From assembly GCF_014640815.1 (NCBI RefSeq), contig NZ_BMHM01000001.1, positions 1-64,000 on the forward strand: DNA of 64,000 bases, written 5' to 3'. Position numbers and translations under genes: made by a program. The stretch is from Vreelandella lutescens. GTDB taxonomy: Bacteria > Pseudomonadota > Gammaproteobacteria > Pseudomonadales > Halomonadaceae. The notes under the pieces were generated by a model. It was not told the DNA's origin. It did no database searches and worked only from the letters and a program-made list of their open reading frames with translations. Below, in pieces: positions 34,238 to 43,030 of this stretch (the first letter of the stretch is position 1; the number at the start of each line of letters is the position of its first letter).

Positions 34238-35626
34238 ATGCGCTATATCAGCACGCGCGGGCAAGCCCCCGCGCTCTCTTTCGAAGAGGTGGTGCTCACC
34301 GGTATGGCCAGCGATGGCGGCCTCTACGTACCGGAAACACTGCCTGAATTCTCTAAAGAAGAGCTGGCCGACATGGCCGGGCTCTCCTATGCCGAGATCG
34401 CCTTTCGGGTGATGAAGCCGTTTGTGAACGGTGAAATCGACGACGAGACCTTCCGCCGCTTGGTGACCGAGGCGTACGCCACGTTCAACCACGACGCGGT
34501 GTTGCCGCTTAAGCAGTTAGATGCCAGCCACTTCCTGCTGGAACAGTTCCACGGCCCGACGCTGGCGTTTAAAGACGTGGCGCTGCAGCTGCTGGGGCGG
34601 CTGCTGGATCACTTCCTGAAGAAGCGCAACGAGCGCGCGGTGATCATGGGGGCAACCTCGGGCGACACCGGCTCTGCGGCCATCGAAGGCTGCCGCCACT
34701 GCGACAACCTGGATATCTTTATTCTGCACCCCCATAACCGGGTGTCCGAAGTGCAGCGCCGCCAGATGACCTCTGTGCTGGCAAATAACGTCTTTAACAT
34801 CGCCATTGAAGGCAACTTCGACGATGCCCAGGCGATGGTGAAAGCCAGTTTTGCCAATCAAGACTTCTTGAACGGCACGCGGCTTGTAGCGGTGAACTCG
34901 ATCAATTGGGCGCGCATCATGGCTCAGATTGTTTACTACATCGCTTCAGGCGTTGCTCTCGGTGCGCCCCAGCGGGAAGTGAGCTTCTGCGTTCCGTCGG
35001 CTAACTTTGGTAACGTGTTTGCAGGCTACATGGCCTACAAGATGGGCCTGCCGGTGAAACAGTTCATCATCGCTACCAATGCAAACGACATCCTGCACCG
35101 CACCCTGGCGGCCAACGACTTCTCCAAGAAAGAGCTGGCGGCCACGTTAGCACCCTCGATGGATATCGTCGTGTCGTCCAACTTTGAGCGCCTGCTGTTC
35201 GATGCCTACGACCGTGATGGTGCCGCCGTGGCAGCCCTGCTGGAGCGCTTCCAGCAAGAGCCCACCGCGCTTGCCGATGCGCCGCTGGCCAAACTGCGCG
35301 AAAAATTCGCCAGCTACAGCGTCGATGACGAAACGATTCTGGAAGTGATTCGTGAAGCCCACCACCGCACCGGCGAGATTCTTGACCCGCATACGGCTAC
35401 CGGCTATCGAGCGGCCGAGCGGGCGCGTGTAGACACCTCCACTCCGATGATCACCCTGGCCACCGCCCATCCGGCGAAATTCGCCGAGGCGGTGGTGAAA
35501 GCGGGCTTCCAGGGCGTGCCGCTGCCGACCCACATGGACGACCTGCTGGAGCGTGAAGAGCGCTACACGGTATTGCCCGCCGAGCTAAGCGCGGTACAGC
35601 AGTTCGTTGCTGACAACCGCCGCTGA
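34238..35626 (+). CDS. thrC: Threonine synthase
   Basis: This 462-residue PLP enzyme makes threonine from O-phosphohomoserine. The N-terminus MRYISTRGQAPALSFEEVVLTGMASDGGLYVPE is typical. The Schiff-base lysine is in FHGPTLAFKDVALQLLGRLL, the phosphate-binding loop in GATSGDTGSAAIEGC, and NSINWARIMAQIVYYI and PSANFGNVFAGYMA complete the family signs. It is of the longer threonine synthase class seen in gammaproteobacteria, closely coupled to hom (3-bp gap) and to recJ (6-bp gap). Regulation by threonine would act through hom. Confidence 0.97.
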   Translation: MRYISTRGQAPALSFEEVVLTGMASDGGLYVPETLPEFSKEELADMAGLSYAEIAFRVMKPFVNGEIDDETFRRLVTEAYATFNHDAVLPLKQLDASHFLLEQFHGPTLAFKDVALQLLGRLLDHFLKKRNERAVIMGATSGDTGSAAIEGCRHCDNLDIFILHPHNRVSEVQRRQMTSVLANNVFNIAIEGNFDDAQAMVKASFANQDFLNGTRLVAVNSINWARIMAQIVYYIASGVALGAPQREVSFCVPSANFGNVFAGYMAYKMGLPVKQFIIATNANDILHRTLAANDFSKKELAATLAPSMDIVVSSNFERLLFDAYDRDGAAVAALLERFQQEPTALADAPLAKLREKFASYSVDDETILEVIREAHHRTGEILDPHTATGYRAAERARVDTSTPMITLATAHPAKFAEAVVKAGFQGVPLPTHMDDLLEREERYTVLPAELSAVQQFVADNRR

Positions 35627-35632
35627 GGTGAT

Positions 35633-37429
35633 ATGACCCAGGTGTCAGCACTTTCTCAGCAGAGTAGCCAGCCCCGCCTAGAGCCTCGTCCCCTGGACGA
35701 GGCTGTTTATTTGCGTGCGCAATCTGAAGGGCTGAGCGAGCTTCAGGCAAGGCTTTTGGCGTCGCGGCTGCCCGGCTATACCGGGGAGCTTGCGCCGCTG
35801 GTGTCGCCCAGCCTGCGCTATCTCGTGCATCCTGAAAAACTCGCCGATGGTCGCCGCGCGGCGGAGCGCATTGCTCAGGCGGTGTCTGAAGGCGAGTCTA
35901 TTGGTATTCTCACCGACTACGACGTGGACGGTATCACCTCCCACGTGGTGATTCGGCGCACGCTGGTCGAGCTATTTGGCGTGCCCGAACACAAGCTGCA
36001 CAGCTTAATTGGCCACCGTATTCACGATGGCTACGGCATCAGCCTGCCGCTGGTGGAGCGAGCGCTCAGTTTAAAACCGCTGCCCACACTGGTGATTACC
36101 GCCGACTGCGGTAGCTCCGACGAGCCGCGCATTGCGCGCTTGAAAGCGGCCGGTATCGATGTGGTGGTCAGCGACCACCACGCGCTGCCTATGGAAGGCC
36201 CGCCGCCCTCGGCGTATGCCTGTGTGAACCCGACCCGCAGCGACTGCGCTTACCCGGATAAAACCATTGCAGGCTGCATGGTGGCGTGGCTGCTGATGTC
36301 GCTCGCCCGCGGCGTACTGGTGGAGTGGGGGGCTCTGCCGGAGGCCACGCCGAAGCTCTCACCGTGGCTCTCCTACGTGGCGTTAGGCACCGTGGCGGAC
36401 TGCGTCTCGCTGGGTGGAAGCCCCGCCAACCGTGCGGTAGTGAACTACGGTTTGACGCTGATCAACCGTATGGATGCCGCCTGCTGGCGGGCTATGGCCG
36501 CGCGCTTAGGGGCCGACAGCGTGCCCTTCAATGCTGAAACCTTGGCGTTTCAGATGGGCCCGAGGATCAACGCCCGTTCGCGGCTAGATGACCCCTACGC
36601 GGCGCTGCACTTTATGCTGGCAGAGAGCGACGGTGTCGCGAACCGTCAGCTTGAAGTGCTTGACCAGGATAACCAGTCCCGCAAGGCGATTGAGGCGGAT
36701 ATGGCCGAGGAGGCGCGGGCGCTCGCCGTTCCCGCCTTGGAGGCCAACGAGCCTGCCGTCGTGGTGCTGTTGGAAGATGGCCACCCCGGCGTGCAGGGCA
36801 TCGTCGCCTCGCGGCTGGTGCAGGCCTACGGACGTCCAGCCGTGGTACTCACGCGGGCAGCGGCACCCAATATGCTCACCGGCTCCGGCCGCTCCATTGA
36901 GGGGCTGCACCTAAGAGATGCCCTGCAACGCACCTTTGAGCTTGCTCCTGAGGCGCTGCCGCGCTTTGGGGGGCACAGTGGTGCCGCAGGTGTAGGCGTG
37001 CCACGGGAGCAGCTGGCGGCCTTTAAAGCCGCGTTTTTGCAAGCGGTTGGCGAGCAGTTGGGCGACACACCGCTCTACCCGCGTCTGTGGACCGATGGCG
37101 AGCTCTCGACCGCCCAGCTCTCGCTGACGACGCTGGTGGAAATCGAGACGTTAGGCCCCTACGGGCGGGAGTTCGACCCGCCGCTATTTGAAGGGCGCTT
37201 TATTGTCGAGGCGCTGCGCCCCGTAGGCGCAGAGGGCTCACACCTGATGATGGAGCTCTCCATGGGGGCCGTGACCAGCAAAGCGATCTGGTTTCGCGCG
37301 CTGACGCCGGGGGAGCTGCCCTCGTTTAGCGTGGGCGATACGCTGCACTGCGCTTACAAGCTCAATCGCAACCGCTGGCGCGGCCGCGAGTCATTGCAGC
37401 TGATGGTGGAGCACGCTAGCCCCGTTTAA
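35633..37429 (+). CDS. recJ: Single-stranded-DNA-specific exonuclease RecJ
   Basis: This 598-residue DHH-family 5'-3' exonuclease has the manganese-binding motifs ILTDYDVDGITSHVVI (DxDGxxS), VITADCGSS (with Asp) and VVSDHHALP (DHH), then GTVADCVSL, and the DHHA1 motif SGRSIEGLHLRDALQR ... PRFGGHSGAAGVGV. The C-terminal OB-like domain ends HCAYKLNRNRWRGRESLQLMVEHA. RecJ acts in RecF recombination and base-excision and mismatch repair. Last gene of the xerD-recJ cluster. A palindrome GGCCGCTTAAGCGGCC at 37453-37468 follows without a T tract. Confidence 0.96.
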   Translation: MTQVSALSQQSSQPRLEPRPLDEAVYLRAQSEGLSELQARLLASRLPGYTGELAPLVSPSLRYLVHPEKLADGRRAAERIAQAVSEGESIGILTDYDVDGITSHVVIRRTLVELFGVPEHKLHSLIGHRIHDGYGISLPLVERALSLKPLPTLVITADCGSSDEPRIARLKAAGIDVVVSDHHALPMEGPPPSAYACVNPTRSDCAYPDKTIAGCMVAWLLMSLARGVLVEWGALPEATPKLSPWLSYVALGTVADCVSLGGSPANRAVVNYGLTLINRMDAACWRAMAARLGADSVPFNAETLAFQMGPRINARSRLDDPYAALHFMLAESDGVANRQLEVLDQDNQSRKAIEADMAEEARALAVPALEANEPAVVVLLEDGHPGVQGIVASRLVQAYGRPAVVLTRAAAPNMLTGSGRSIEGLHLRDALQRTFELAPEALPRFGGHSGAAGVGVPREQLAAFKAAFLQAVGEQLGDTPLYPRLWTDGELSTAQLSLTTLVEIETLGPYGREFDPPLFEGRFIVEALRPVGAEGSHLMMELSMGAVTSKAIWFRALTPGELPSFSVGDTLHCAYKLNRNRWRGRESLQLMVEHASPV

Positions 37430-37500
37430 TACTCTCCGCTATCCTCGCGTCCTTGGCCGCTTAAGCGGCCGCTCTAATAATCCTAAAAAAGGACGCACTC

Positions 37501-38118
37501 ATGCGCATGGAAGACCTGCCTAAAGACCCCCATAAGCCCTATGAAGACATCATGGCGATGCTGTTGGGCACGCTGTTTGTGGCGCTGGGGGTGACGTTTT
37601 ACACCCACGCGGTGCTGCTCACCGGCAGCACCGCAGGGCTTGCGCTGTTGCTGAACTATGTCACGGGGTGGGGGTTTGGTATCTGGTTTTTTGCTATCAA
37701 CCTGCCGTTTTACTATCTGGCGATCAAACGCATGGGATGGAGCTTTACGCTGCGCACCTTTGCGGCCATCGGCTTGGTATCGCTGTTCTCCGAACTCACT
37801 CAGGGGTGGGTCGAGTTTGCCAACGTGCCTTCGCTCTACGCGGCGCTGATGGGCGGCGCATTAATGGGGATTGGCATGCTGATGCTGTTTCGCCACCGCA
37901 CCAGCCTCGGCGGTATCAACATTCTTGCCCTCTACCTGCAGGATAAACACGGCCTGCGGGCGGGCTATGTGCAGCTTGGCATCGATGGCGTGATTCTGCT
38001 GATCGCGCTGACCCAGCTACCTCTAGACCGCGTAGGCTACTCGGTGCTCGGCGCGCTGACGCTTAACCTGATTATCGCCTTGAACCATAAGCCGGGGCGT
38101 TACATAGGGGTTAGCTAA
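37501..38118 (+). CDS. YitT/DUF161 family membrane protein
   Basis: This 205-residue protein has five to six membrane segments. ALLGVTFYTHAVLLTGSTAGLALLLNYVTGWGFGIWFFAINLPFYYLA is the DUF161 signature, repeated more loosely later (GALMGIGMLMLFRHRTSLGGINILALYLQDKHG). It lacks the cytosolic C-terminal DUF2179 domain of longer YitT proteins. The function of the family is unproven; small-molecule or ion transport is supposed. AAGGACGCACTC precedes the ATG. Convergent with the copA operon, seven bases from the small coupled gene. Confidence 0.87.
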   Translation: MRMEDLPKDPHKPYEDIMAMLLGTLFVALGVTFYTHAVLLTGSTAGLALLLNYVTGWGFGIWFFAINLPFYYLAIKRMGWSFTLRTFAAIGLVSLFSELTQGWVEFANVPSLYAALMGGALMGIGMLMLFRHRTSLGGINILALYLQDKHGLRAGYVQLGIDGVILLIALTQLPLDRVGYSVLGALTLNLIIALNHKPGRYIGVS

Positions 38119-38125
38119 GCGGTGG

Positions 38126-38197
38126 CTAGTTAAGCCAAAACCACCAAACGATAACGCCAATCACACCGATACCCGCCAAGTTAATCACTACGCTCAT
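38126..38197 (-). CDS. 23-residue membrane peptide coupled to copA
   Basis: The ORF is [23 protein letters not shown] plus stop, starting within the copA stop (ATGA), the classic coupling arrangement. Nearly the whole peptide is one hydrophobic helix ending in WWFWL, so it would sit in the inner membrane. From memory, this sequence resembles the N-terminal membrane segment of cupredoxin-domain proteins found beside copA in related bacteria; here the soluble copper-binding domain is absent. It may be a stand-alone accessory peptide or a truncated remnant. No separate ribosome site is expected given the overlap. Confidence 0.55.
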   Translation of the reverse strand: MSVVINLAGIGVIGVIVWWFWLN

Positions 38198-40704
38198 ACG
38201 GCCTCCTGTTGGCTGGGCTTCCATAGCCGCAGGCGGTTGGCGTTGCTGACCACGGTAATCGAAGAGAGCGACATGGCCGCGCCGGCAATAATGGGTGACA
38301 GCAGCATGCCGGTAATGGGGTAGAGCACGCCAGCGGCAATCGGGATGCACAGCACGTTATAGCCAAACGCGCCCACAAGGTTCTGCTTAATATTGGTCAG
38401 CGTGGCCCGGCTAAGCTCAATCGCCGTGGCCACGCCGTGCAGCGAGCCGCGCATCAGCGTCATACCGGCGCTCTCCATGGCAATATCGGTGCCTTGCCCA
38501 ATCGCAAAACCTACGTTGGCCCGGGCCAGTGCGGGGGCGTCGTTAATGCCGTCGCCGACCATGCCGACTACTTCCCCTGCTGCTTGGCGGCGCTCAATCT
38601 CGGCGTGCTTGTCGTCGGGCGTCATCCCTGCCTTGAACTCGCTAATGCCGACCTCGCGGGCCACCGCAGCGGCGGTATGCTCGTTATCGCCCGTCAACAT
38701 CACCACGGTTAACCCATCATCCTGCAAACGCTTCACGGCAGCGGCGGCATCTTTGCGCAGCGGGTCGCTAACGCCGAAGAGGGCGGCCAGCTTGCCATTC
38801 ACCGCTAAATAGACCAGCGAGCGCGCCTTGGCTTCCAACTGACGAATGCTCTCTTCTGCCGGGGAAAGGTCGACGCCAGCCTCATTCAGTAGCCGCGCAT
38901 TGCCCAGCAGCAGCGTGTCATTATCGGCGCTGGTGCCTTTCACCCCGCCACCGGTCACGCTCTCAAAGGTGCTGAGTGTGCTTGGTTGAGCGTTGTGCTC
39001 CTCAGCGTAGGCCGTCAGCGCTTTGGCCAGCGGGTGCTCTGAGCGGCTCTCTAGCGCCGCCACCCAGGCCAGCACTTGAGCGCTATCGTCGTGCAACACC
39101 GTTGCCTCCGTCACACGCGGTTTGCCTTCGGTCAGCGTTCCCGTTTTATCGACAACCAGGGTAGTCAGGCGGCTAGCGGTTTGCAGCGCTTCGCCGCTGC
39201 GCACCAGCACGCCATGCTCGGCGGCTTTGCCTACACCAATCATGGTGGAAATGGGAGTGGCCAAGCCCAGCGCGCAGGGGCAGGCGATAATCAGCACGGT
39301 GGTCGCGGTCACCAGCATGTGAATAACCACCGGGGCAGGCCCCAGGTTGTACCAAGCCAGCGCCGTCAGCACTGCAATGATCATCACGGCGGGCACGAAC
39401 ACGCCGGATATTTTATCGGCCAGCTCGCCAATCGGCGGGCGGGAGTTTTGTGCACTGGCGACCTGTTCGGTAATGCGCCCCAAACGGGTATCGCGGCCGA
39501 TGCGCGTGGCGTGGTACACCAAGCTGCCGCTGCCATTCACCGTGCCTGCGCTTACCTCTTCATCCGCTGTTTTGTGCACCGGCACGGGTTCGCCGGTGAG
39601 CATCGACTCATCGATATAGCTCTGTCCATCAAGCACTACGCCATCCACCGGCAGCCGTTCACCGGGGCGTACGCGGATATGATCATCCAGCGCTACCTCG
39701 TCCACCGCGACTTCCTGCTCCACACCGTTGCGTATTACTCGGGCAGTTTTTTCCTGTAGGTCGAGCAGGCGTTTAAGGGCGCTGCTGGTGCGGCCACGGG
39801 CGCGTAACTCCATGGCGTTGCCCAGCAGAATAAGCCCGATCACCATGGCCGACGCTTCAAAATAGATCCCCTGGGCCACCTCCGGCAGCCAGGGGGCGAA
39901 GAGCACCACCATCATTGAGTAGAGCCAGGCGGTACCGGTACCCATCGCCACCAGGGTGTCCATATTGGCCTGATGATGCTTGAGCTGTTTCCAGGCGTTG
40001 GTGAAAAAGTGCCGCCCAGGAAAGGCCAAAATAGCGAGCGTCAGCAGGCCAATTACCAGCCAGTACAGGCGGCCCAAGCCCATGGGGTGGGGGTGATAGA
40101 TGAACATGCTCAGCATCAGCGGAATCGCAAGAGAGAGCGACAGCACGCTGCCTTTGAGGCGCTGACGGTAGGTAACAGCCTCTTGCGCCTCGCGAGTGCG
40201 CTCGGCTTCGCGCATATCCACAATCGGTTCGGCGCGGTAGCCCGCCTTGGCAACGGCGTCCATTAGTGCTTCCTGAGTAGCACTGCCGGTGACTTGGGCG
40301 GTGTGGGTGCCAAAATTCACCGAGGCGCTGTTCACCCCGGGCGTGTTGGCCAGCGCTTTTTCGACACTTTTGACACAGCCTGCGCAGGTCATGCCGCTAA
40401 TCAGCAGGCGCAGTGGAGGCGCACTTACGGGGGCGTTCTGCGATTCAGCGAGCTCAGGCTTGTCCGGGGGCGGAGCGTGAATGGCGTCGTCGCTGGGTGG
40501 GTAGCCCGCTTCGTTGAGCGCACTATCCAGCGCTTGGTCGTCGAGGGTGCTGGTCACTTCCAGACGTTTTTCGCCAGGAAACCCTTCCACTTGGGCGGCC
40601 GGGTCCTGGGCTTGAATCGCCTCGCGCATGCGCTTAACGCAGCCCTGGCAGTTCATGCCCGGTACGGTACGCGTTAGCGTTGGCGGCTGCTCGTTGCGCT
40701 GCAT
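38194..40704 (-). CDS. copA: Copper-translocating P1B-type ATPase CopA
   Basis: This 836-residue protein has two N-terminal metal-binding domains with CxxC (GMNCQGC, Cys19/Cys22; GMTCAGC, Cys107/Cys110), eight membrane helices, ALGL-type intramembrane CPC ([13 protein letters not shown]), DKTGTLTEG with the phosphorylated Asp, and [11 protein letters not shown]. The Cu+-type signs in helices 7 and 8 are present (FGYNVLCIP and [20 protein letters not shown]). It exports Cu+ to the periplasm. The ATG lies inside the merR gene (31-bp overlap), and the 23-residue peptide follows with ATGA overlap, so the three form one operon. Confidence 0.97.
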   Translation of the reverse strand: MQRNEQPPTLTRTVPGMNCQGCVKRMREAIQAQDPAAQVEGFPGEKRLEVTSTLDDQALDSALNEAGYPPSDDAIHAPPPDKPELAESQNAPVSAPPLRLLISGMTCAGCVKSVEKALANTPGVNSASVNFGTHTAQVTGSATQEALMDAVAKAGYRAEPIVDMREAERTREAQEAVTYRQRLKGSVLSLSLAIPLMLSMFIYHPHPMGLGRLYWLVIGLLTLAILAFPGRHFFTNAWKQLKHHQANMDTLVAMGTGTAWLYSMMVVLFAPWLPEVAQGIYFEASAMVIGLILLGNAMELRARGRTSSALKRLLDLQEKTARVIRNGVEQEVAVDEVALDDHIRVRPGERLPVDGVVLDGQSYIDESMLTGEPVPVHKTADEEVSAGTVNGSGSLVYHATRIGRDTRLGRITEQVASAQNSRPPIGELADKISGVFVPAVMIIAVLTALAWYNLGPAPVVIHMLVTATTVLIIACPCALGLATPISTMIGVGKAAEHGVLVRSGEALQTASRLTTLVVDKTGTLTEGKPRVTEATVLHDDSAQVLAWVAALESRSEHPLAKALTAYAEEHNAQPSTLSTFESVTGGGVKGTSADNDTLLLGNARLLNEAGVDLSPAEESIRQLEAKARSLVYLAVNGKLAALFGVSDPLRKDAAAAVKRLQDDGLTVVMLTGDNEHTAAAVAREVGISEFKAGMTPDDKHAEIERRQAAGEVVGMVGDGINDAPALARANVGFAIGQGTDIAMESAGMTLMRGSLHGVATAIELSRATLTNIKQNLVGAFGYNVLCIPIAAGVLYPITGMLLSPIIAGAAMSLSSITVVSNANRLRLWKPSQQEAV

Positions 40705-41126
40705 GGGGCCTCCTCAGGAAAACTTTCGATTAAGCGGCACAGGCTGTGGCCATCGGGGGTGCCGTCGGGCATGTCTTGCCAACTTTCTAGCGCTTGCTCC
40801 ATTCGCTGGGCGAGCGCTTCGAGTTCGGCAATGCGCGCGCGTATTTGCGGCAGCCGGTGAGCGAGCAGGTCGCGTACCAGCGGGCAGGGGGAGTCGCCTT
40901 GGTCGGCATGGGCCAGAATGTCGCGGATTTCCGCCACGCTAAAGCCCAGCTTTCGCGCCCGCTGAATAAAGTGCAGCCGCTCAAGGTCGGTAGCTGAAAA
41001 AAGTTGGTAGCCATTATCAGGGTGGCGTGTGGGCGAGAGCAGTCCTTCGCGCGTGTAATGGCGAACGGTCTCAGCAGTCACGTTGCCACGTTTGGCAAGT
41101 TCGCTCACTTTTAAGTCGTTCAGCAC
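40674..41126 (-). CDS. MerR-family heavy-metal-responsive regulator (CueR-like)
   Basis: The protein has 150 residues and starts at GTG behind CTGGGAGCAAAACA; the frame remains open upstream but runs into the promoter. The winged helix is clear ([67 protein letters not shown]). A dimerisation helix follows, with metal-binding-type Cys in [11 protein letters not shown] and SLCRLIESF. This is typical of copper/zinc-sensing MerR proteins. It overlaps copA by 31 bp, so it regulates and is co-transcribed with copA. Confidence 0.9.
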   Translation of the reverse strand: MLNDLKVSELAKRGNVTAETVRHYTREGLLSPTRHPDNGYQLFSATDLERLHFIQRARKLGFSVAEIRDILAHADQGDSPCPLVRDLLAHRLPQIRARIAELEALAQRMEQALESWQDMPDGTPDGHSLCRLIESFPEEAPCSATSSRQR

Positions 41127-41165
41127 TGTTTTGCTCCCAGGCCGCCATCTAATGTTATTTAAAAT

Positions 41166-41197
41166 AGTGTAAAACCTATGGGTTACCCATAGGTCAA
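41166..41197 (-). promoter_or_regulatory. MerR-type promoter of the merR-copA operon with operator dyad
   Basis: On the minus strand, TTGACC (41192-41197) and TACACT (41166-41171) are about 20 bp apart, the over-long spacer typical of MerR-activated promoters. A perfect dyad ACCTATGGG / CCCATAGGT with a 3-base centre occupies 41174-41194 between them. MerR proteins bind such dyads and untwist DNA when metal is bound. Confidence 0.75.
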
Positions 41198-41238
41198 GCG
41201 TGCGTGTCAGCATCAGCCAAAATGACTAAAACACTGAT

Positions 41239-41293
41239 TTAAAACGGTCGTGCGACTAATGTATAAGTAAAAAACAAAATAAAACGCTCGTTT
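41239..41293 (+). promoter_or_regulatory. fadL promoter with PsrA-like palindrome
   Basis: TTAAAA (41239-41244) and TATAAG (41262-41267) are 17 bp apart. A palindrome AAACG-CT-CGTTT lies at 41282-41293, just downstream of the expected start. It fits the AAAC-N4-GTTT form of PsrA-type fatty-acid-responsive operators, a plausible repressor position for fadL. Confidence 0.45.
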
Positions 41294-41390
41294 GCCCTTG
41301 AACCAAACCCTACATTGGGCGAAAACTGAGGTGTAGGAACAACGCGGGTGGATGGCACAGTCCGCCGGATCATCGGGAGAGAGGCCCACA

Positions 41391-42770
41391 ATGCATAATA
41401 ACTTCAAAAAACTAACCCTAGTGGCCGCGGTAGCAGCAGTTGCTTTTGCTAGCCAAGCCAACGCAGGCGGATATCAAATCAACGAGCAGAGCGTCAGTGG
41501 GCAGGGGTACGGCCATGCAGGGCGTAGCTCTAATATCAACGATGCCACCATTGTGTACGGTAACCCGGCGGGTATGTCGTTCCTTGACCGCGCGCAGATT
41601 ACAGCGGGTGGTACTTTCCTAAGTGTCGATACGGATATTAGTAATGTGAGTGCTTCTAGAACTGGGGCGCTTGTTAACACGGATGGCGCGGGCGGCGTTA
41701 CTGGTATTACTCCTTTTGGGAGTTCTGTGGTGGGCACTAACGATGGTGACATGGTACCGGGTACTCTGGTGCCTTTTGCGTTTTATGCGCATCCTGTAAA
41801 TGAGCGCTTGGCATTTGGTTTTGGTGTATATGCGCCATTTGGCTCAAAAACTGAGTACGAGGATAGCTCTCAAGGTCGTAATCAAGGCAATTATACAGAG
41901 CTGAAAGTGGTGACGGCGCAGCCAACTGTTTCATACCGCTTCAATGAGCAATGGTCAGTTGGTGCAGGCGTAACTTATAACCAAGTCGAGGGTGAGCTGA
42001 GGAGGCAAGTGCCTGTTTCTGTGCCTGGAAACCCGTTGTTAGACCCTTTAGTAACTGAAGTAGATTCGCGTGTTGAGGGTGATGACGAGGCTTGGGGCTA
42101 CAACCTAGGCGTTATTTATCAGCCGGTTCCAGAAACTACACTAGGCTTAACTTATCGCTCAAAAGTAGATTTCAACCTTGAGGGTAATTTTACTGCGAGC
42201 TCGCCTGTATTGGATCAGTTGGGTATTGGTACCGTTACTGATACAGCTGCACTTGATTTGACGACGCCGGAAACCGTTAACTTCTCCTTGACCCAGCAAA
42301 TGAGTGACAATCTGAAGCTCATGTTTGGAGCTTCCTGGGCACGTTGGAGCCGTTTTGATCAGATATTGGTCACCGGTGATGAGCGCGGACAGATTACCAA
42401 CGAGCAGCAGAACTACTCAAATGCATGGGCATTCTCAACAGGTGGTGAGTATCAGCTAACACAAACATTAGCACTGCGTGCAGGTGTAACGCTGGACTTT
42501 ACGCCAACTCAAGATTCGACTCGTAGCGTACGTATTCCATCAGATGATCGCCGTATCTTTTCGATTGGTGCTGGCTGGAGCCCCACGCCTGACCTAACGC
42601 TGGATGTTGCCTACTCTTATCTGACGGAGCGCAGCACCCAGGTTGATCAGACTAAAACCGATAGTTTCACTGTAGCCGGCCAGTCCACTGCGCCGGTCAC
42701 GTCTAACTACTCTGCTGACTACAAAAACCAAGCTCATGGCATTGGTGCTCAGCTGACCTATCGGTTCTGA
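41391..42770 (+). CDS. fadL: Long-chain fatty acid outer membrane transporter FadL/OmpP1 family
   Basis: This 459-residue protein starts at MHNNFKK behind GAGAGGCCCACA. Signal peptide to about residue 25 (AVAFASQANA). The mature N-terminus GGYQINEQSVSGQGYGHAGRSSNINDATIVYGNPAGM is the FadL hatch and S3-type region with NPA motif. The rest is a 14-strand beta barrel ending QLTYRF, with the terminal Phe used for BAM recognition. It imports hydrophobic compounds such as long-chain fatty acids. The middle of the gene is lower in GC and uses more A/T-ending codons than its neighbours. A terminator follows. Confidence 0.93.
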   Translation: MHNNFKKLTLVAAVAAVAFASQANAGGYQINEQSVSGQGYGHAGRSSNINDATIVYGNPAGMSFLDRAQITAGGTFLSVDTDISNVSASRTGALVNTDGAGGVTGITPFGSSVVGTNDGDMVPGTLVPFAFYAHPVNERLAFGFGVYAPFGSKTEYEDSSQGRNQGNYTELKVVTAQPTVSYRFNEQWSVGAGVTYNQVEGELRRQVPVSVPGNPLLDPLVTEVDSRVEGDDEAWGYNLGVIYQPVPETTLGLTYRSKVDFNLEGNFTASSPVLDQLGIGTVTDTAALDLTTPETVNFSLTQQMSDNLKLMFGASWARWSRFDQILVTGDERGQITNEQQNYSNAWAFSTGGEYQLTQTLALRAGVTLDFTPTQDSTRSVRIPSDDRRIFSIGAGWSPTPDLTLDVAYSYLTERSTQVDQTKTDSFTVAGQSTAPVTSNYSADYKNQAHGIGAQLTYRF

Positions 42771-42807
42771 TCGGCTGCTCGCGCTTACTGATCGGTTTTC
42801 GACCTAC

Positions 42808-42832
42808 TGACCCGGCTTCGGCCGGGTTTTTT
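42808..42832 (+). terminator. Rho-independent terminator of fadL
   Basis: The stem ACCCGGC / GCCGGGT with a TTCG tetraloop (42810-42827) is followed by TTTTTT. The remainder of 42833-43030 holds no gene; the prfB promoter must lie there. Confidence 0.92.
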
Positions 42833-43030
42833 ACGTGAGTAACGAAGGGCTGGATGGATGCGGTATGCGCTGGGTTTCGTTACAATGTGTGCCAGAATTC
42901 CGCCGCTGGGGTGGCTCGCGAAGTTGTTAAGTGCCACGCTGCGAGTCACCTCAGCGGCGCCTGTCTCTTTTAAGCCGCGTTTTAGCGCGCATGAGACCCC
43001 GCTATTTACTGAACAAGGCTAGGGCGATCC

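Noticed and set aside
33146..34492. Minus-strand ORFs of 199 and 212 codons opposite hom and thrC
   Set aside because: They are antisense to strongly conserved genes and have no ribosome site or family match.
37453..37468. GGCCGCTTAAGCGGCC palindrome after recJ as a terminator
   Set aside because: There is no T tract after it. It may only be a chance palindrome or a restriction-like site.
39076..39759. 227-codon plus-strand ORF opposite copA
   Set aside because: It lies wholly antisense to well-conserved copA sequence and has no recognisable features.
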